27,003 nucleotides of DNA, taken from IMG/VR virus record IMGVR_UViG_3300027659_000176, positions 1 through 27,003 of that record; one strand, given 5' to 3'. The position numbers and the translations under genes were made by a program. The notes beneath the pieces are model-generated. The model was not told the DNA's origin. It saw only the letters and a list, made by a program, of their open reading frames with translations, and did no database searches. Source of the stretch: a virus. Of this stretch, positions 15,009 to 21,702 are shown piece by piece (position 1 is the first letter of the stretch; every line of letters starts with the position of its first letter).

Positions 15009-16400
15009 ATGACATTCGTTATCCGTGATCGCATATTAGTAACCAGCACCACTACAGGCACAGGTACGTTTACACTTGGCGCGGCTACTGCTGGCTATCA
15101 GGACTTCTCTAGCATAGGTGACGGTAACACTACTTACTACACGATCACTAACGGTACTGATTGGGAAGTAGGCATTGGCACGTATGCTACTAGCGGCACG
15201 ACATTAGCCCGTACACAGGTCTTATCATCAAGTAACAGCAATGCGTTGGTCAACTGGTCAGCAGGGTCTAAGAACGTCTATGTGCCACAGCCAGCTATCA
15301 ATACACAAGGCACAGCGCCTACAGGTGACAACTCGTCTATCGGTACAGATCAGGTAGCGTTTAACAATTTCCAGAAGAACATACAGGCTAGTGTAAACGG
15401 TGGTGTGACGTTTAATAACAATGGCGTGGCGGGGATTGTAAGTACGTATTCGCTGATTAATTCAGGCGGAGGTCAATATATTGGCGGCGTTCTTGCTCCC
15501 AACGGCGATATTCACTTTATTCCTTTTAGCGCGGTTAGAGGGCAAAAAATAAATACAAATACTGGTGTTGTATCTACGTATTCTTTAGTTTATACAGACG
15601 CTGGTACTTCAACATTTAGCGGCGGCGTTCTTGCTTCTAACGGGGACATTCATTTTGTTCCTTCTTATGCTGACAGAGGACAAAAAATAAATGCCTCTGG
15701 AGTTGTTAGTACATATTCTTTAATAATAACTGGTTATTTTGAAAGTTATAGAGGCGGTGTTTTAGCCCCTAATGGTGACGTACATTTTATTCCTTATAAT
15801 GCAACTAAAGGACAAAAAGTATCGGCGGCAGGGGTTGTTAGTACCTATTCTCTTGTAAACACAGCAGGTACATATTACGGCGGTGTTTTAGCACCTAATG
15901 GAGATATTCATTTTATTATAAATGGTGCATCAGTAGGTCAGAAAATATCAGCGGCAGGAGTAGTTTCTACGTATAGTTTAGTTTATACAACTGGCAATGC
16001 TTATTTTGGTGGAGTACTAGCTCCAAATGGGGACATACATTTTGTGCCTTATGAAGCAAATAGAGGCCAGAAAATATCATCATCTGGCGTTGTTTCTACT
16101 TATTCTTTGGCTTATACAACTACTGGTGCATATTACGGCGGGGTGTTAGCACCTAACGGCGACATACATTTTGTGAATGCAAATGCAACTGTTGGACAAA
16201 AAATATCTTCTGTTGGAGTAGTGTCTACTTATTCATTAATCAGAACAGTTGGCGGTGCATATTACGGCGGTGTTTTAGCGCCTAATGGTGATATATATTT
16301 TGTCAGTGTTAGTGCTGGCGTAGGCCAAAAAATCTCCACCTGCCCTGCTATACCATTTGGCTTAGATACCTGCCTCAGTTCATACCTAAATAAGTTTTAA
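15009..16400 (+). CDS. Seven-repeat beta-propeller fibre protein, copy 2
   Basis: A 463-residue paralogue of the preceding gene with the same plan. The head domain is 141 residues (S-T-T-T-G-T-G-T-F-T-L-G near 13-24). Seven repeats of 44, 45, 44, 42, 43, 43 and 43 residues follow (142-445), then 18 residues ending L-S-S-Y-L-N-K-F. Blade lengths vary most at the first loop, after S-T-Y-S-L: repeats 2 and 3 have one or two extra residues there. The last blade again has D-I-Y-F-V-S in place of D-I-H-F. The start lies 2 bases after the previous stop with no clear ribosome site, so expression should be coupled to copy 1. Whether the three copies form one mixed fibre or separate ones cannot be told. 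Confidence 0.75.
   Translation: MTFVIRDRILVTSTTTGTGTFTLGAATAGYQDFSSIGDGNTTYYTITNGTDWEVGIGTYATSGTTLARTQVLSSSNSNALVNWSAGSKNVYVPQPAINTQGTAPTGDNSSIGTDQVAFNNFQKNIQASVNGGVTFNNNGVAGIVSTYSLINSGGGQYIGGVLAPNGDIHFIPFSAVRGQKINTNTGVVSTYSLVYTDAGTSTFSGGVLASNGDIHFVPSYADRGQKINASGVVSTYSLIITGYFESYRGGVLAPNGDVHFIPYNATKGQKVSAAGVVSTYSLVNTAGTYYGGVLAPNGDIHFIINGASVGQKISAAGVVSTYSLVYTTGNAYFGGVLAPNGDIHFVPYEANRGQKISSSGVVSTYSLAYTTTGAYYGGVLAPNGDIHFVNANATVGQKISSVGVVSTYSLIRTVGGAYYGGVLAPNGDIYFVSVSAGVGQKISTCPAIPFGLDTCLSSYLNKF
15432..16343 (+). repeat. Seven tandem blade repeats, copy 2
   Basis: In-frame repeats of 132, 135, 132, 126, 129, 129 and 129 bases. The opening ATTGTAAGTACGTATTCG (15435-15452) is identical to copy 1, and the closing TAGGCCAAAAAATCTCCAC (16321-16339) is identical in all three copies. 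Confidence 0.9.
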
Positions 16401-16408
16401 GGATCATC

Positions 16409-17791
16409 ATGGCGTATGTCGTTAAAGACCGAGTAAAAGTAACCAGCACGACGACAGGTACGGGAACCTTTACGCTTGGCGCTGCGGTAGCTGGCTTTCA
16501 AGACTTTACTAACATAGGTAACGGCAACGATACGTATTACTGCATCACTGACGCTACGAGCTTTGAGGTGGGCATTGGTACGTTTACGCTGTCTGGTACG
16601 ACGCTATCGCGCACCACGGTGCTTGAATCAAGTAACAGCGATGCTCTTGTTAACTTTGCTGCTGGCACTAAGACTGTATTCGTTACATTCCCATCAGAGA
16701 ACACGCTAGGCACTGTGCCAACGGCTGACAATAGCTCAGTAGGTACTGACTTAGTAGCGTGGCTGAACTTAAAGAAGCAGCTAGATGCAGGTGTAGTGAA
16801 TGGTGTGCCGTATGCTAACAATGGAACTAATGGGATTGTTAGTACGTACTCGCTGGTTTATACAGTAGGGATTGCTTATGTTGGAGGTGTACTAGCACCA
16901 AATACAGATATCCACTTTATTCCGTCTTCGGCAGCAGTAGGCCAAAAAGTATCTGCTGCTGGAGTTGTATCTACATATTCTTTAGTTTATACAAGTGCGC
17001 AAGCATATAATGGTGGTGTTTTGGCTCCAAATGGAGATATTCATTTTGTTCCTTACAGGCCTACAGTAGGGCAAAAAATAAATTCTTCTGGAGTCGTTAG
17101 TACATATTCCCTTGTATATACAGTTACAAATGCTTATATTGGGGGTGTATTAGCCCCTAACGGGGATGTACATTTTGTCCCCCAAAGTGCCGTTGTAGGT
17201 CAAAAAGTATCTGCTGCCGGTGTTGTTTCTACCTATTCTTTAGTTTATACCGCAGCAACTGCTTATGCTGGTGGCGTTCTTGCACCTAATGGGGACATTC
17301 ATTTTGTTCCAGCAAGTGCTAATAGGGGTCAAAAAATATCGGCGGCGGGTGTTGTTAGTACCTATTCTTTAGTTTATACAACAACTGCCGCTTATAGGGG
17401 AGGTGTTTTAGCACCTAACGGCGATATTCATTTTATTCCATTCCAATCTTCTCTTGGACAAAAAGTAAATTCTTCAGGTGTTGTATCCACCTATTCATTA
17501 GTTTATACAGGATTACAAGCATATCAAGGAGGTGTTTTAGCTCCTAACGGGGATATACATTTCGTTCCTAGTATTGCAAATGTAGGTCAAAAAATATCAG
17601 CCGCAGGTGTGGTTTCCACATATTCTTTAGTTTATACCGGCGGAGGAAATGCAACTTTTCAAGGTGGAATTTTAACTAATGATGGAAGTATTTATTTTAT
17701 TCCATCAAATGCCGCAGTAGGCCAAAAAATCTCCACAAACGTACAGCAAAAAGTAGGTTATGCTTTAAGCCCGTTTTTTAATAAATTCTAA
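16409..17791 (+). CDS. Seven-repeat beta-propeller fibre protein, copy 3
   Basis: A 460-residue third paralogue. The head domain is again exactly 141 residues. Six repeats of 43 residues and a last one of 45 follow (142-444), then 16 residues ending L-S-P-F-F-N-K-F. This is the most regular copy. Its first blade has N-T-D-I-H-F where others have N-G-D-I-H-F, and its last has T-N-D-G-S-I-Y-F. It has a modest ribosome site (AAGGA, 16399-16403), unlike copies 1 and 2. The gene is followed directly by the glycosyltransferase-methyltransferase gene, whose AAGGAG site overlaps its stop. A host-recognition fibre is the most likely role. Confidence 0.75.
   Translation: MAYVVKDRVKVTSTTTGTGTFTLGAAVAGFQDFTNIGNGNDTYYCITDATSFEVGIGTFTLSGTTLSRTTVLESSNSDALVNFAAGTKTVFVTFPSENTLGTVPTADNSSVGTDLVAWLNLKKQLDAGVVNGVPYANNGTNGIVSTYSLVYTVGIAYVGGVLAPNTDIHFIPSSAAVGQKVSAAGVVSTYSLVYTSAQAYNGGVLAPNGDIHFVPYRPTVGQKINSSGVVSTYSLVYTVTNAYIGGVLAPNGDVHFVPQSAVVGQKVSAAGVVSTYSLVYTAATAYAGGVLAPNGDIHFVPASANRGQKISAAGVVSTYSLVYTTTAAYRGGVLAPNGDIHFIPFQSSLGQKVNSSGVVSTYSLVYTGLQAYQGGVLAPNGDIHFVPSIANVGQKISAAGVVSTYSLVYTGGGNATFQGGILTNDGSIYFIPSNAAVGQKISTNVQQKVGYALSPFFNKF
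16832..17740 (+). repeat. Seven tandem blade repeats, copy 3
   Basis: Six repeats of 129 bases and one of 135. The opening differs from copies 1 and 2 by two bases (ATTGTTAGTACGTACTCG, 16835-16852); the closing 19 bases (17718-17736) are identical to them. Confidence 0.9.
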
Positions 17792-17800
17792 GGAGAACTC

Positions 17801-19147
17801 GTGTACAACAGAGACAAAATCATTGCCACGATGCAGGAAATTTACGACGAATCAAAGACCATCGCACCTTACGTCTTAATCGCACAACCACGTCGCAACT
17901 TAGAAGAAACCGCAGCACAGAATTTTGATGGATATGATGGACTGCACATTGACCTGATGGGCTTCTCCCACGGCTTTGTGCATATCGGCGGCGAGAAAGT
18001 AGACGTTGCCCGTAACTATCTTATAGAACAAGCACTGACCTCTGGTGCTAAATATATGCTGTTTATCGGCGAAGACACCGTTCTCCCCTATGACGGATTT
18101 AAGGTCTTGCATGAGACAGCAGAAAAGAACCCAGACGCAGTGGTAACAGGTGTGTACTACATCAAATGCTCTGACGCTATGATTATGGTACGCAATCAGG
18201 ATTGGATCACCATTCCTAACGTCGATCCTGGTCAATTGATTGAAGCATGGCAGACCGGCATGGATGTGATGATGATTCCTATCCACGTTCTGCAAGCCAT
18301 GAAAGACGAGGCTCCTGACCTGCCGTTTACCTGCATCGGCAACAACATCAACGACGAGATTCCGTTCATTGGTGAAGACAACTTTTTCGTCCACCGTCTG
18401 CATAAGCGCGGCACAAAGTTGCTAGTTAATACTGACGTGCAATGTCTGCATATGGATTTAGCAAGTGGACTGTATACGGCGCATCCTTCTGTAGACCTGA
18501 AGAACTACTACACGAACATCAAGCCTACTAGACCCCTGACGCTGGATGACAAAGAGTTTATTGACCGTCGTTGGGCTGATCGTCTGCCTGAAGGTACTGG
18601 CAGCTATAAGTCTGTTATCGCCAAGCTGCTAGAAGAAGGCCAGCCCATCAAGTTCAACATGGGTTGTGGTCGTGACCGTATTGATGGCTACCTTGGTGTG
18701 GATATGCACAGCGATACCGCAGACATCAAGCAAGACATCATGAAGCTGGACTTGCCAGAACATTGCGCTGACGAGATATTCGCCAGCCATGTGATTGAAC
18801 ATATTCCACAGCATCGCGCTCCTAGCGTCCTAGAGAAGTGGCTTGCCACGTTGAAAGAGGGCGGTATGCTTGTTTTAGAGACTCCTGACCTTGCTGGTTT
18901 GTGTAAGGACTACCTTGAGCAAGATGGTGCAGATCAGCATATGACTGCTATGTGTATCTATGGCGCTCACGTAGACCGTATTACTCCTGAGACACAAGAG
19001 AAGGGTGCTTTATCTCCGCACCTGTGGGGTTACACGCCTAAGTCGCTGGCTGACCTGTGTACAGCGGTAGGTTTTAAAGACATCAAGATTCTGCCGGTAA
19101 CGGGTCAGCATCCGGGTAAGAACTTTAGATTGGAGGCGGTAAAATGA
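17801..19147 (+). CDS. Glycosyltransferase-methyltransferase fusion protein
   Basis: A 448-residue protein with a GTG start behind AAGGAG (17790-17795). Residues about 20-225 look like a GT-A fold sugar transferase: D-V-A-R-N-Y-L near 68-74, F-I-G-E-D at 88-92 in the place of the metal- and sugar-nucleotide-binding acidic motif, T-G-V-Y-Y at 116-120, and a second G-E-D at 191-193. Residues about 270-448 are a class I SAM-dependent methyltransferase: N-M-G-C-G at 286-290 (motif I), G-V-D at 299-301, A-S-H-V-I-E-H-I at 328-335, and G-G-M-L-V-L-E-T-P-D at 354-363. The order suggests adding a sugar and methylating it, or two modifications of one target. Coming right after the fibre genes, it may modify fibres; a role on host surface sugars or DNA is also possible. 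Substrates are unknown. Confidence 0.75.
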   Translation: MYNRDKIIATMQEIYDESKTIAPYVLIAQPRRNLEETAAQNFDGYDGLHIDLMGFSHGFVHIGGEKVDVARNYLIEQALTSGAKYMLFIGEDTVLPYDGFKVLHETAEKNPDAVVTGVYYIKCSDAMIMVRNQDWITIPNVDPGQLIEAWQTGMDVMMIPIHVLQAMKDEAPDLPFTCIGNNINDEIPFIGEDNFFVHRLHKRGTKLLVNTDVQCLHMDLASGLYTAHPSVDLKNYYTNIKPTRPLTLDDKEFIDRRWADRLPEGTGSYKSVIAKLLEEGQPIKFNMGCGRDRIDGYLGVDMHSDTADIKQDIMKLDLPEHCADEIFASHVIEHIPQHRAPSVLEKWLATLKEGGMLVLETPDLAGLCKDYLEQDGADQHMTAMCIYGAHVDRITPETQEKGALSPHLWGYTPKSLADLCTAVGFKDIKILPVTGQHPGKNFRLEAVK

Positions 19148-19566
19148 TTTCCTTAGAAGGTTTGCAATCTGGCGTAACAGGTGAAGACCGCGCTATCGCT
19201 ATTTTGAAGGTTGAGCATAACAGTCAGACGTATGATTGGATGACGTTTGTGCCACCTGACGCTGATTTGGCTACTTATATTGCCGCCTCAGAGGGGCGTG
19301 TTAAGGCTGAGATTGACGCAAAAGAAGCTGTTTGGGCTGCTTTAAATCCTAAGACGCGCGAGATTGAGGGCATTAACGGTACTGAGACTGTCGCTATTGA
19401 TAAGTCTGAGATAGTACGTGCTGATAATCCTGATTACTATGCGAGTCGTCGTGCTGAGTATCCTGCGCTTGCGGATCAGTTGGATGCAATGTGGAAGGGC
19501 GCTGATGCTATGGCAGAAATGGCGGCTAAGATTGCGGCGGTTAAGGCAAAGTATCCTAAACCATGA
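19144..19566 (+). CDS. Probable tail-fibre-associated (assembly) protein, 140 aa
   Basis: A 140-residue helical, charged protein overlapping the fusion enzyme gene by ATGA. Its C-terminal part has R-R-A-E-Y-P-A-L-A-D-Q-L-D-A-M-W-K-G (about 102-119), a motif I know from phage proteins encoded after tail fibres, and it ends V-K-A-K-Y-P-K-P. The N-terminal half (I-A-I-L-K-V-E-H-N) looks like a small beta domain. No enzyme motif or membrane segment is seen. A chaperone for fibre folding or attachment is the likely role, inferred from motif and position. It overlaps the next gene by ATGA. Confidence 0.6.
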   Translation: MISLEGLQSGVTGEDRAIAILKVEHNSQTYDWMTFVPPDADLATYIAASEGRVKAEIDAKEAVWAALNPKTREIEGINGTETVAIDKSEIVRADNPDYYASRRAEYPALADQLDAMWKGADAMAEMAAKIAAVKAKYPKP

Positions 19567-19835
19567 GTTATACGCTATCCAAAACGGATGCAAATAAAAT
19601 TGTTAGGATAGATCAGGGAGGGGTAGTTACTCTCCCTGGTAGCGTGTTCTCTAAGGGGGATGCGATAATATTATTTAACAATACGGATGAATTTATCTCT
19701 ATTCATTCGCTAGTGGAAAACTCTTATCGCTCTTCTCGTGCAAAGAAAAGAGCATTTATAGAGTTTCCTCCTAGATCATTAGCAAATGCTGTTTTTATTG
19801 ACGACAATATTGTAGTTATATCAGTGGGGTTCTAA
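19563..19835 (+). CDS. Stand-alone fibre-type beta domain, 90 aa
   Basis: The 90 residues align along their whole length with the C-terminal 90 residues of the fibre-like protein at 12871-13635. Shared marks are S-Y-x-L, G-D-A-I-I at residues 32-36, F-N-N-T at 38-41, and A-N with a downstream F near 73-78. The copy here is more divergent and more basic (S-R-A-K-K-R-A in the middle). It starts by ATGA overlap with the preceding gene, with no separate ribosome site. It may be a fibre cap or an independently folding domain split from, or duplicated out of, the fibre. Function is not established. Confidence 0.55.
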   Translation: MSYTLSKTDANKIVRIDQGGVVTLPGSVFSKGDAIILFNNTDEFISIHSLVENSYRSSRAKKRAFIEFPPRSLANAVFIDDNIVVISVGF

Positions 19836-19949
19836 ATGAGCGGCATACTCTTGGCTTTTGTTGGTGCATCTTTTGGTGGCGGCGGCGCGTTAGTTGTTGA
19901 CGGCACCTTCTCTGGTGCCCCAATGGCGGTAGTTTCCTTTGGTGGCTAA
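19836..19949 (+). CDS. Small hydrophobic peptide, 37 aa
   Basis: The ATG directly follows the previous stop (TAAATG) and the ORF ends 2 bases before the next start, so it fills this gap exactly. The 37 residues begin M-S-G-I-L-L-A-F-V-G-A-S-F-G-G-G-G and are hydrophobic and Gly-rich, with one Asp and no Lys or Arg. It could be a small membrane peptide or a piece of structural glue, or a remnant of a longer fibre-end gene. There is no ribosome site, so expression would rest on coupling. Unknown function. Confidence 0.45.
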   Translation: MSGILLAFVGASFGGGGALVVDGTFSGAPMAVVSFGG

Positions 19950-19951
19950 GC

Positions 19952-20173
19952 ATGGAACCTCAGTTCTTAATTAATGTTGGCTTTGCCGCTGCCGGTTTCT
20001 TTGGGGGTTGGCTCATCAACAGCATGACCCGCTCTATTACGCGCCTTGAAGATAAGATGTCTGACCTTCCTTTGCTTTATGTTAACAAGGATGATTACAA
20101 GTCAGATATTACTGACATGAAAAATATGCTGAGTAAGATCTTTGACAAACTTGATGGGAAGGCCGACAAGTGA
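19952..20173 (+). CDS. Small membrane protein of the lysis region, 73 aa
   Basis: A 73-residue protein with one N-terminal membrane segment (about residues 5-24, F-L-I-N-V-G-F-A-A-A-G-F-F-G-G-W-L-I). A charged helical tail follows (T-R-L-E-D-K-M near 30-36, Y-K-S-D-I-T-D-M-K-N, F-D-K-L-D). One segment followed by a coiled-coil-like tail resembles inner-membrane spanin subunits or small holin accessory proteins, and it opens the run of genes leading to the endolysin. No partner outer-membrane lipoprotein gene was found nearby, so spanin is only one option. Confidence 0.55.
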   Translation: MEPQFLINVGFAAAGFFGGWLINSMTRSITRLEDKMSDLPLLYVNKDDYKSDITDMKNMLSKIFDKLDGKADK

Positions 20174-20176
20174 AAT

Positions 20177-20449
20177 ATGGATCCGATTACGATTGGGGCG
20201 GCCTTCGCGGTCGCCAAGGCGGCAGTTGCTGGCGTAAAAGAGGCAATCGCCCTCGGTAAAGAAGTACAGGAGTGTTACCACGACATTAGCGCATTCTTTA
20301 CGGCGCAGGGGGAGATCCAGGCTGCGGTAATACAGCAGGAGCATGACCAGAAACTAGGTAAGCAGAAGGACGCTACCGCCGAGGCGCTTGATGCGATGTT
20401 TGCGTCGCGCCAGATGTTCAAGATGGAAGTGGAACTCCGTGAACATTGA
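20177..20449 (+). CDS. Lysis-region hypothetical protein, 90 aa (possible N-terminal part of a split gene)
   Basis: A 90-residue helical protein (M-D-P-I-T-I-G-A-A-F-A-V-A-K near 1-14) with an amphipathic Ala-rich start and a charged C-terminal half ending V-E-L-R-E-H. I associate this type with a small gene near the lysis cassette of related phages. Its TGA (20447-20449) overlaps a TTG that opens the next ORF in the -1 frame. The protein sequence reads on sensibly across the junction, so the two ORFs may be one broken or recoded gene. Function unknown. Confidence 0.55.
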   Translation: MDPITIGAAFAVAKAAVAGVKEAIALGKEVQECYHDISAFFTAQGEIQAAVIQQEHDQKLGKQKDATAEALDAMFASRQMFKMEVELREH

Positions 20450-20703
20450 TTTACGGCTCCGGTAACGAGTCTGGCCTGTACGAAGAGATGTGCCAACGGC
20501 GGGACGCTATTATCCAAAAGCGTAAGAATGCCCTTGAGGAAGAAGCCCGGCAGATTCGGCTAAAAGCATACGCCATCAAACGCAAGAAAGAGCAGCGGAT
20601 TCAGAACATTCAAGAGTGGCTGGCAGTCGTTGTGGGCGTGTCAATTAGTAGCTTTATTATGTACATAATCTGGTGGATGTTTAGGCACGGGGGTGACGAA
20701 TAA
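20446..20703 (+). CDS. Coiled-coil protein with C-terminal membrane segment (possible second half of a split gene)
   Basis: If the TTG at 20446 is used, the product has 85 residues; an ATG at 20488 would give 71. Residues about 15-55 are a strongly charged helix (R-K-N-A-L-E-E-E-A-R-Q-I-R near 26-38). A membrane segment follows (about 60-79, W-L-A-V-V-V-G-V-S-I-S-S-F-I-M-Y-I-I) and a short polar tail. A TTG start would be the only one in this window, which favours either start-stop coupling or a frameshift with the upstream ORF. It ends on TAATG with the holin gene. Lysis or membrane-anchoring role is inferred from position. Confidence 0.5.
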   Translation: MIYGSGNESGLYEEMCQRRDAIIQKRKNALEEEARQIRLKAYAIKRKKEQRIQNIQEWLAVVVGVSISSFIMYIIWWMFRHGGDE

Positions 20704-21218
20704 TGTTGACATTACTTTCTACGCTGATAAGTTTCCTGATGGGCGGTTTGCCTAAAGTTTTGGATTTCTTCCAAGACCGTGCCGATAAAGGGCATGAGCT
20801 CAAACTAGCCGCCATGCAGACTGAGCGTGAGCTACAACTAGCCGCTGCTGGTTACGCTGCCCAGGCAAAGATTGAGGACATCAAGCTAGACGAGATTAGG
20901 GTCCAATCCTCCGCGGATACTCAGCAAGCCTTAATGGGTGCCCAGCAGGCTGAAATGCAGGCTATCTATGCCCACGACACAAGCCTGAACGAAGGCACCA
21001 GCCAGTGGATGAAGAACCTCCGCGCCGGTGTGCGCCCGATTATCACGTTCGGCTTCTTTTTCCTGTTAGTGGCCATTGATGTCGGTCTATATATTCACGG
21101 CATTAACAATAATGTATCTTTTGACATCCTTGCAGATCAGCTTTGGGATGACGAGACTCAGGCCCTGTTCGCTTCGATTATTGCCTTCCATTTCGGGGGC
21201 CGGGCTTTTGGCAAATGA
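20703..21218 (+). CDS. Holin candidate (GTA three-segment holin type)
   Basis: A 171-residue protein with a hydrophobic N-terminus (L-L-S-T-L-I-S-F-L-M-G-G near 4-15), a charged helical middle (about 25-105), and two C-terminal hydrophobic stretches (G-V-R-P-I-I-T-F-G-F-F-F-L near 109-121, and A-L-F-A-S-I-I-A-F-H-F-G-G-R near 154-167). This matches the three-segment holin family known from gene transfer agents, which forms holes in the inner membrane so that the endolysin can pass. It overlaps the endolysin gene by ATGA and the preceding gene by TAATG. The holin call is strengthened by this pairing. Confidence 0.7.
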   Translation: MLTLLSTLISFLMGGLPKVLDFFQDRADKGHELKLAAMQTERELQLAAAGYAAQAKIEDIKLDEIRVQSSADTQQALMGAQQAEMQAIYAHDTSLNEGTSQWMKNLRAGVRPIITFGFFFLLVAIDVGLYIHGINNNVSFDILADQLWDDETQALFASIIAFHFGGRAFGK

Positions 21219-21694
21219 AAGTCAGCCAACAATGTTTAGTAATGATTCGGCACCACGAAGGAATCAAGCTTCGTCCCTACCGTTGTCCGGCTCTTTTGTG
21301 GACATGCCTTGTTGGGCATGTATGCGACCCGAACCACACAAGGATCCCGTTAGAGCAGAGGAAGTCTCTGCCGATACCGGAGGGGTGGAATCGACAGTTT
21401 ACGATGGAGGAAGCTGATGCGGTGCTTTCTAAGGATCTTGAGAGGTTTATCCGAGGCGTATCCAAGTATTGCCCTGGTCCTATTACTCAAGGGCAGCTTG
21501 ACGCACTGGTCAGTTTTAGTTTCAACCTTGGGCTAGGCACCCTGCAGCGGAGCACTTTACGGCAGAAGCATAACCGGGGTGACTTTGATGGTGCCGCAAA
21601 TGAATTCTTGAAGTTTACGAAGGCAGGTGGAAAAGTACTGAGGGGGCTTGTTACTAGACGAGGTGATGAGCGGTCCCTGTATTTGGCCAAATAA
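21215..21694 (+). CDS. Endolysin, GH24 (T4-type) lysozyme
   Basis: A 159-residue muramidase that cuts the glycan chain of peptidoglycan. Residues E15, C24 and T30 are spaced E-x8-C-x5-T, the spacing of the T4 lysozyme triad E11, D20, T26, with Cys in place of Asp. The segment R-P-Y-R-C-P-A-L-L-W-T (20-30) and the C-terminal half (Q-L-D-A-L-V-S-F-S-F-N-L-G near 94-106, L-Q-R-S-T-L-R-Q-K, G-L-V-T-R-R near 144-149) are clear family marks. Where relatives usually read W-T-I-G-V-G-H, this one reads W-T-C-L-V-G-H. There is no signal peptide or membrane segment at the N-terminus, so it needs the holin upstream. The ATGA overlap couples it to the holin gene. Confidence 0.85.
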   Translation: MKVSQQCLVMIRHHEGIKLRPYRCPALLWTCLVGHVCDPNHTRIPLEQRKSLPIPEGWNRQFTMEEADAVLSKDLERFIRGVSKYCPGPITQGQLDALVSFSFNLGLGTLQRSTLRQKHNRGDFDGAANEFLKFTKAGGKVLRGLVTRRGDERSLYLAK

Positions 21695-21702
21695 CTACAC
21701 GT

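Noticed and set aside
14062-17740. CRISPR-like repeat array
   Set aside because: The repeats are about 129 bases, in frame, contiguous without spacers and protein-coding.
13639-17791. Diversity-generating retroelement variable regions
   Set aside because: No reverse transcriptase or template repeat is in the window, the variable codons show no adenine-directed pattern, and variation is spread over 21 repeats; it could be reconsidered if a reverse transcriptase lies elsewhere in the genome.
19952-20703. Complete two-component spanin pair
   Set aside because: Single-membrane-segment proteins are present but no lipoprotein signal (L-x-x-C lipobox) for an outer subunit was found in the lysis region.
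21681-21692. Perfect 12-base palindrome ATTTGGCCAAAT at the end of the endolysin gene
   Set aside because: It has no loop and no T run, so it is not a terminator, and one short palindrome in coding DNA can be chance.
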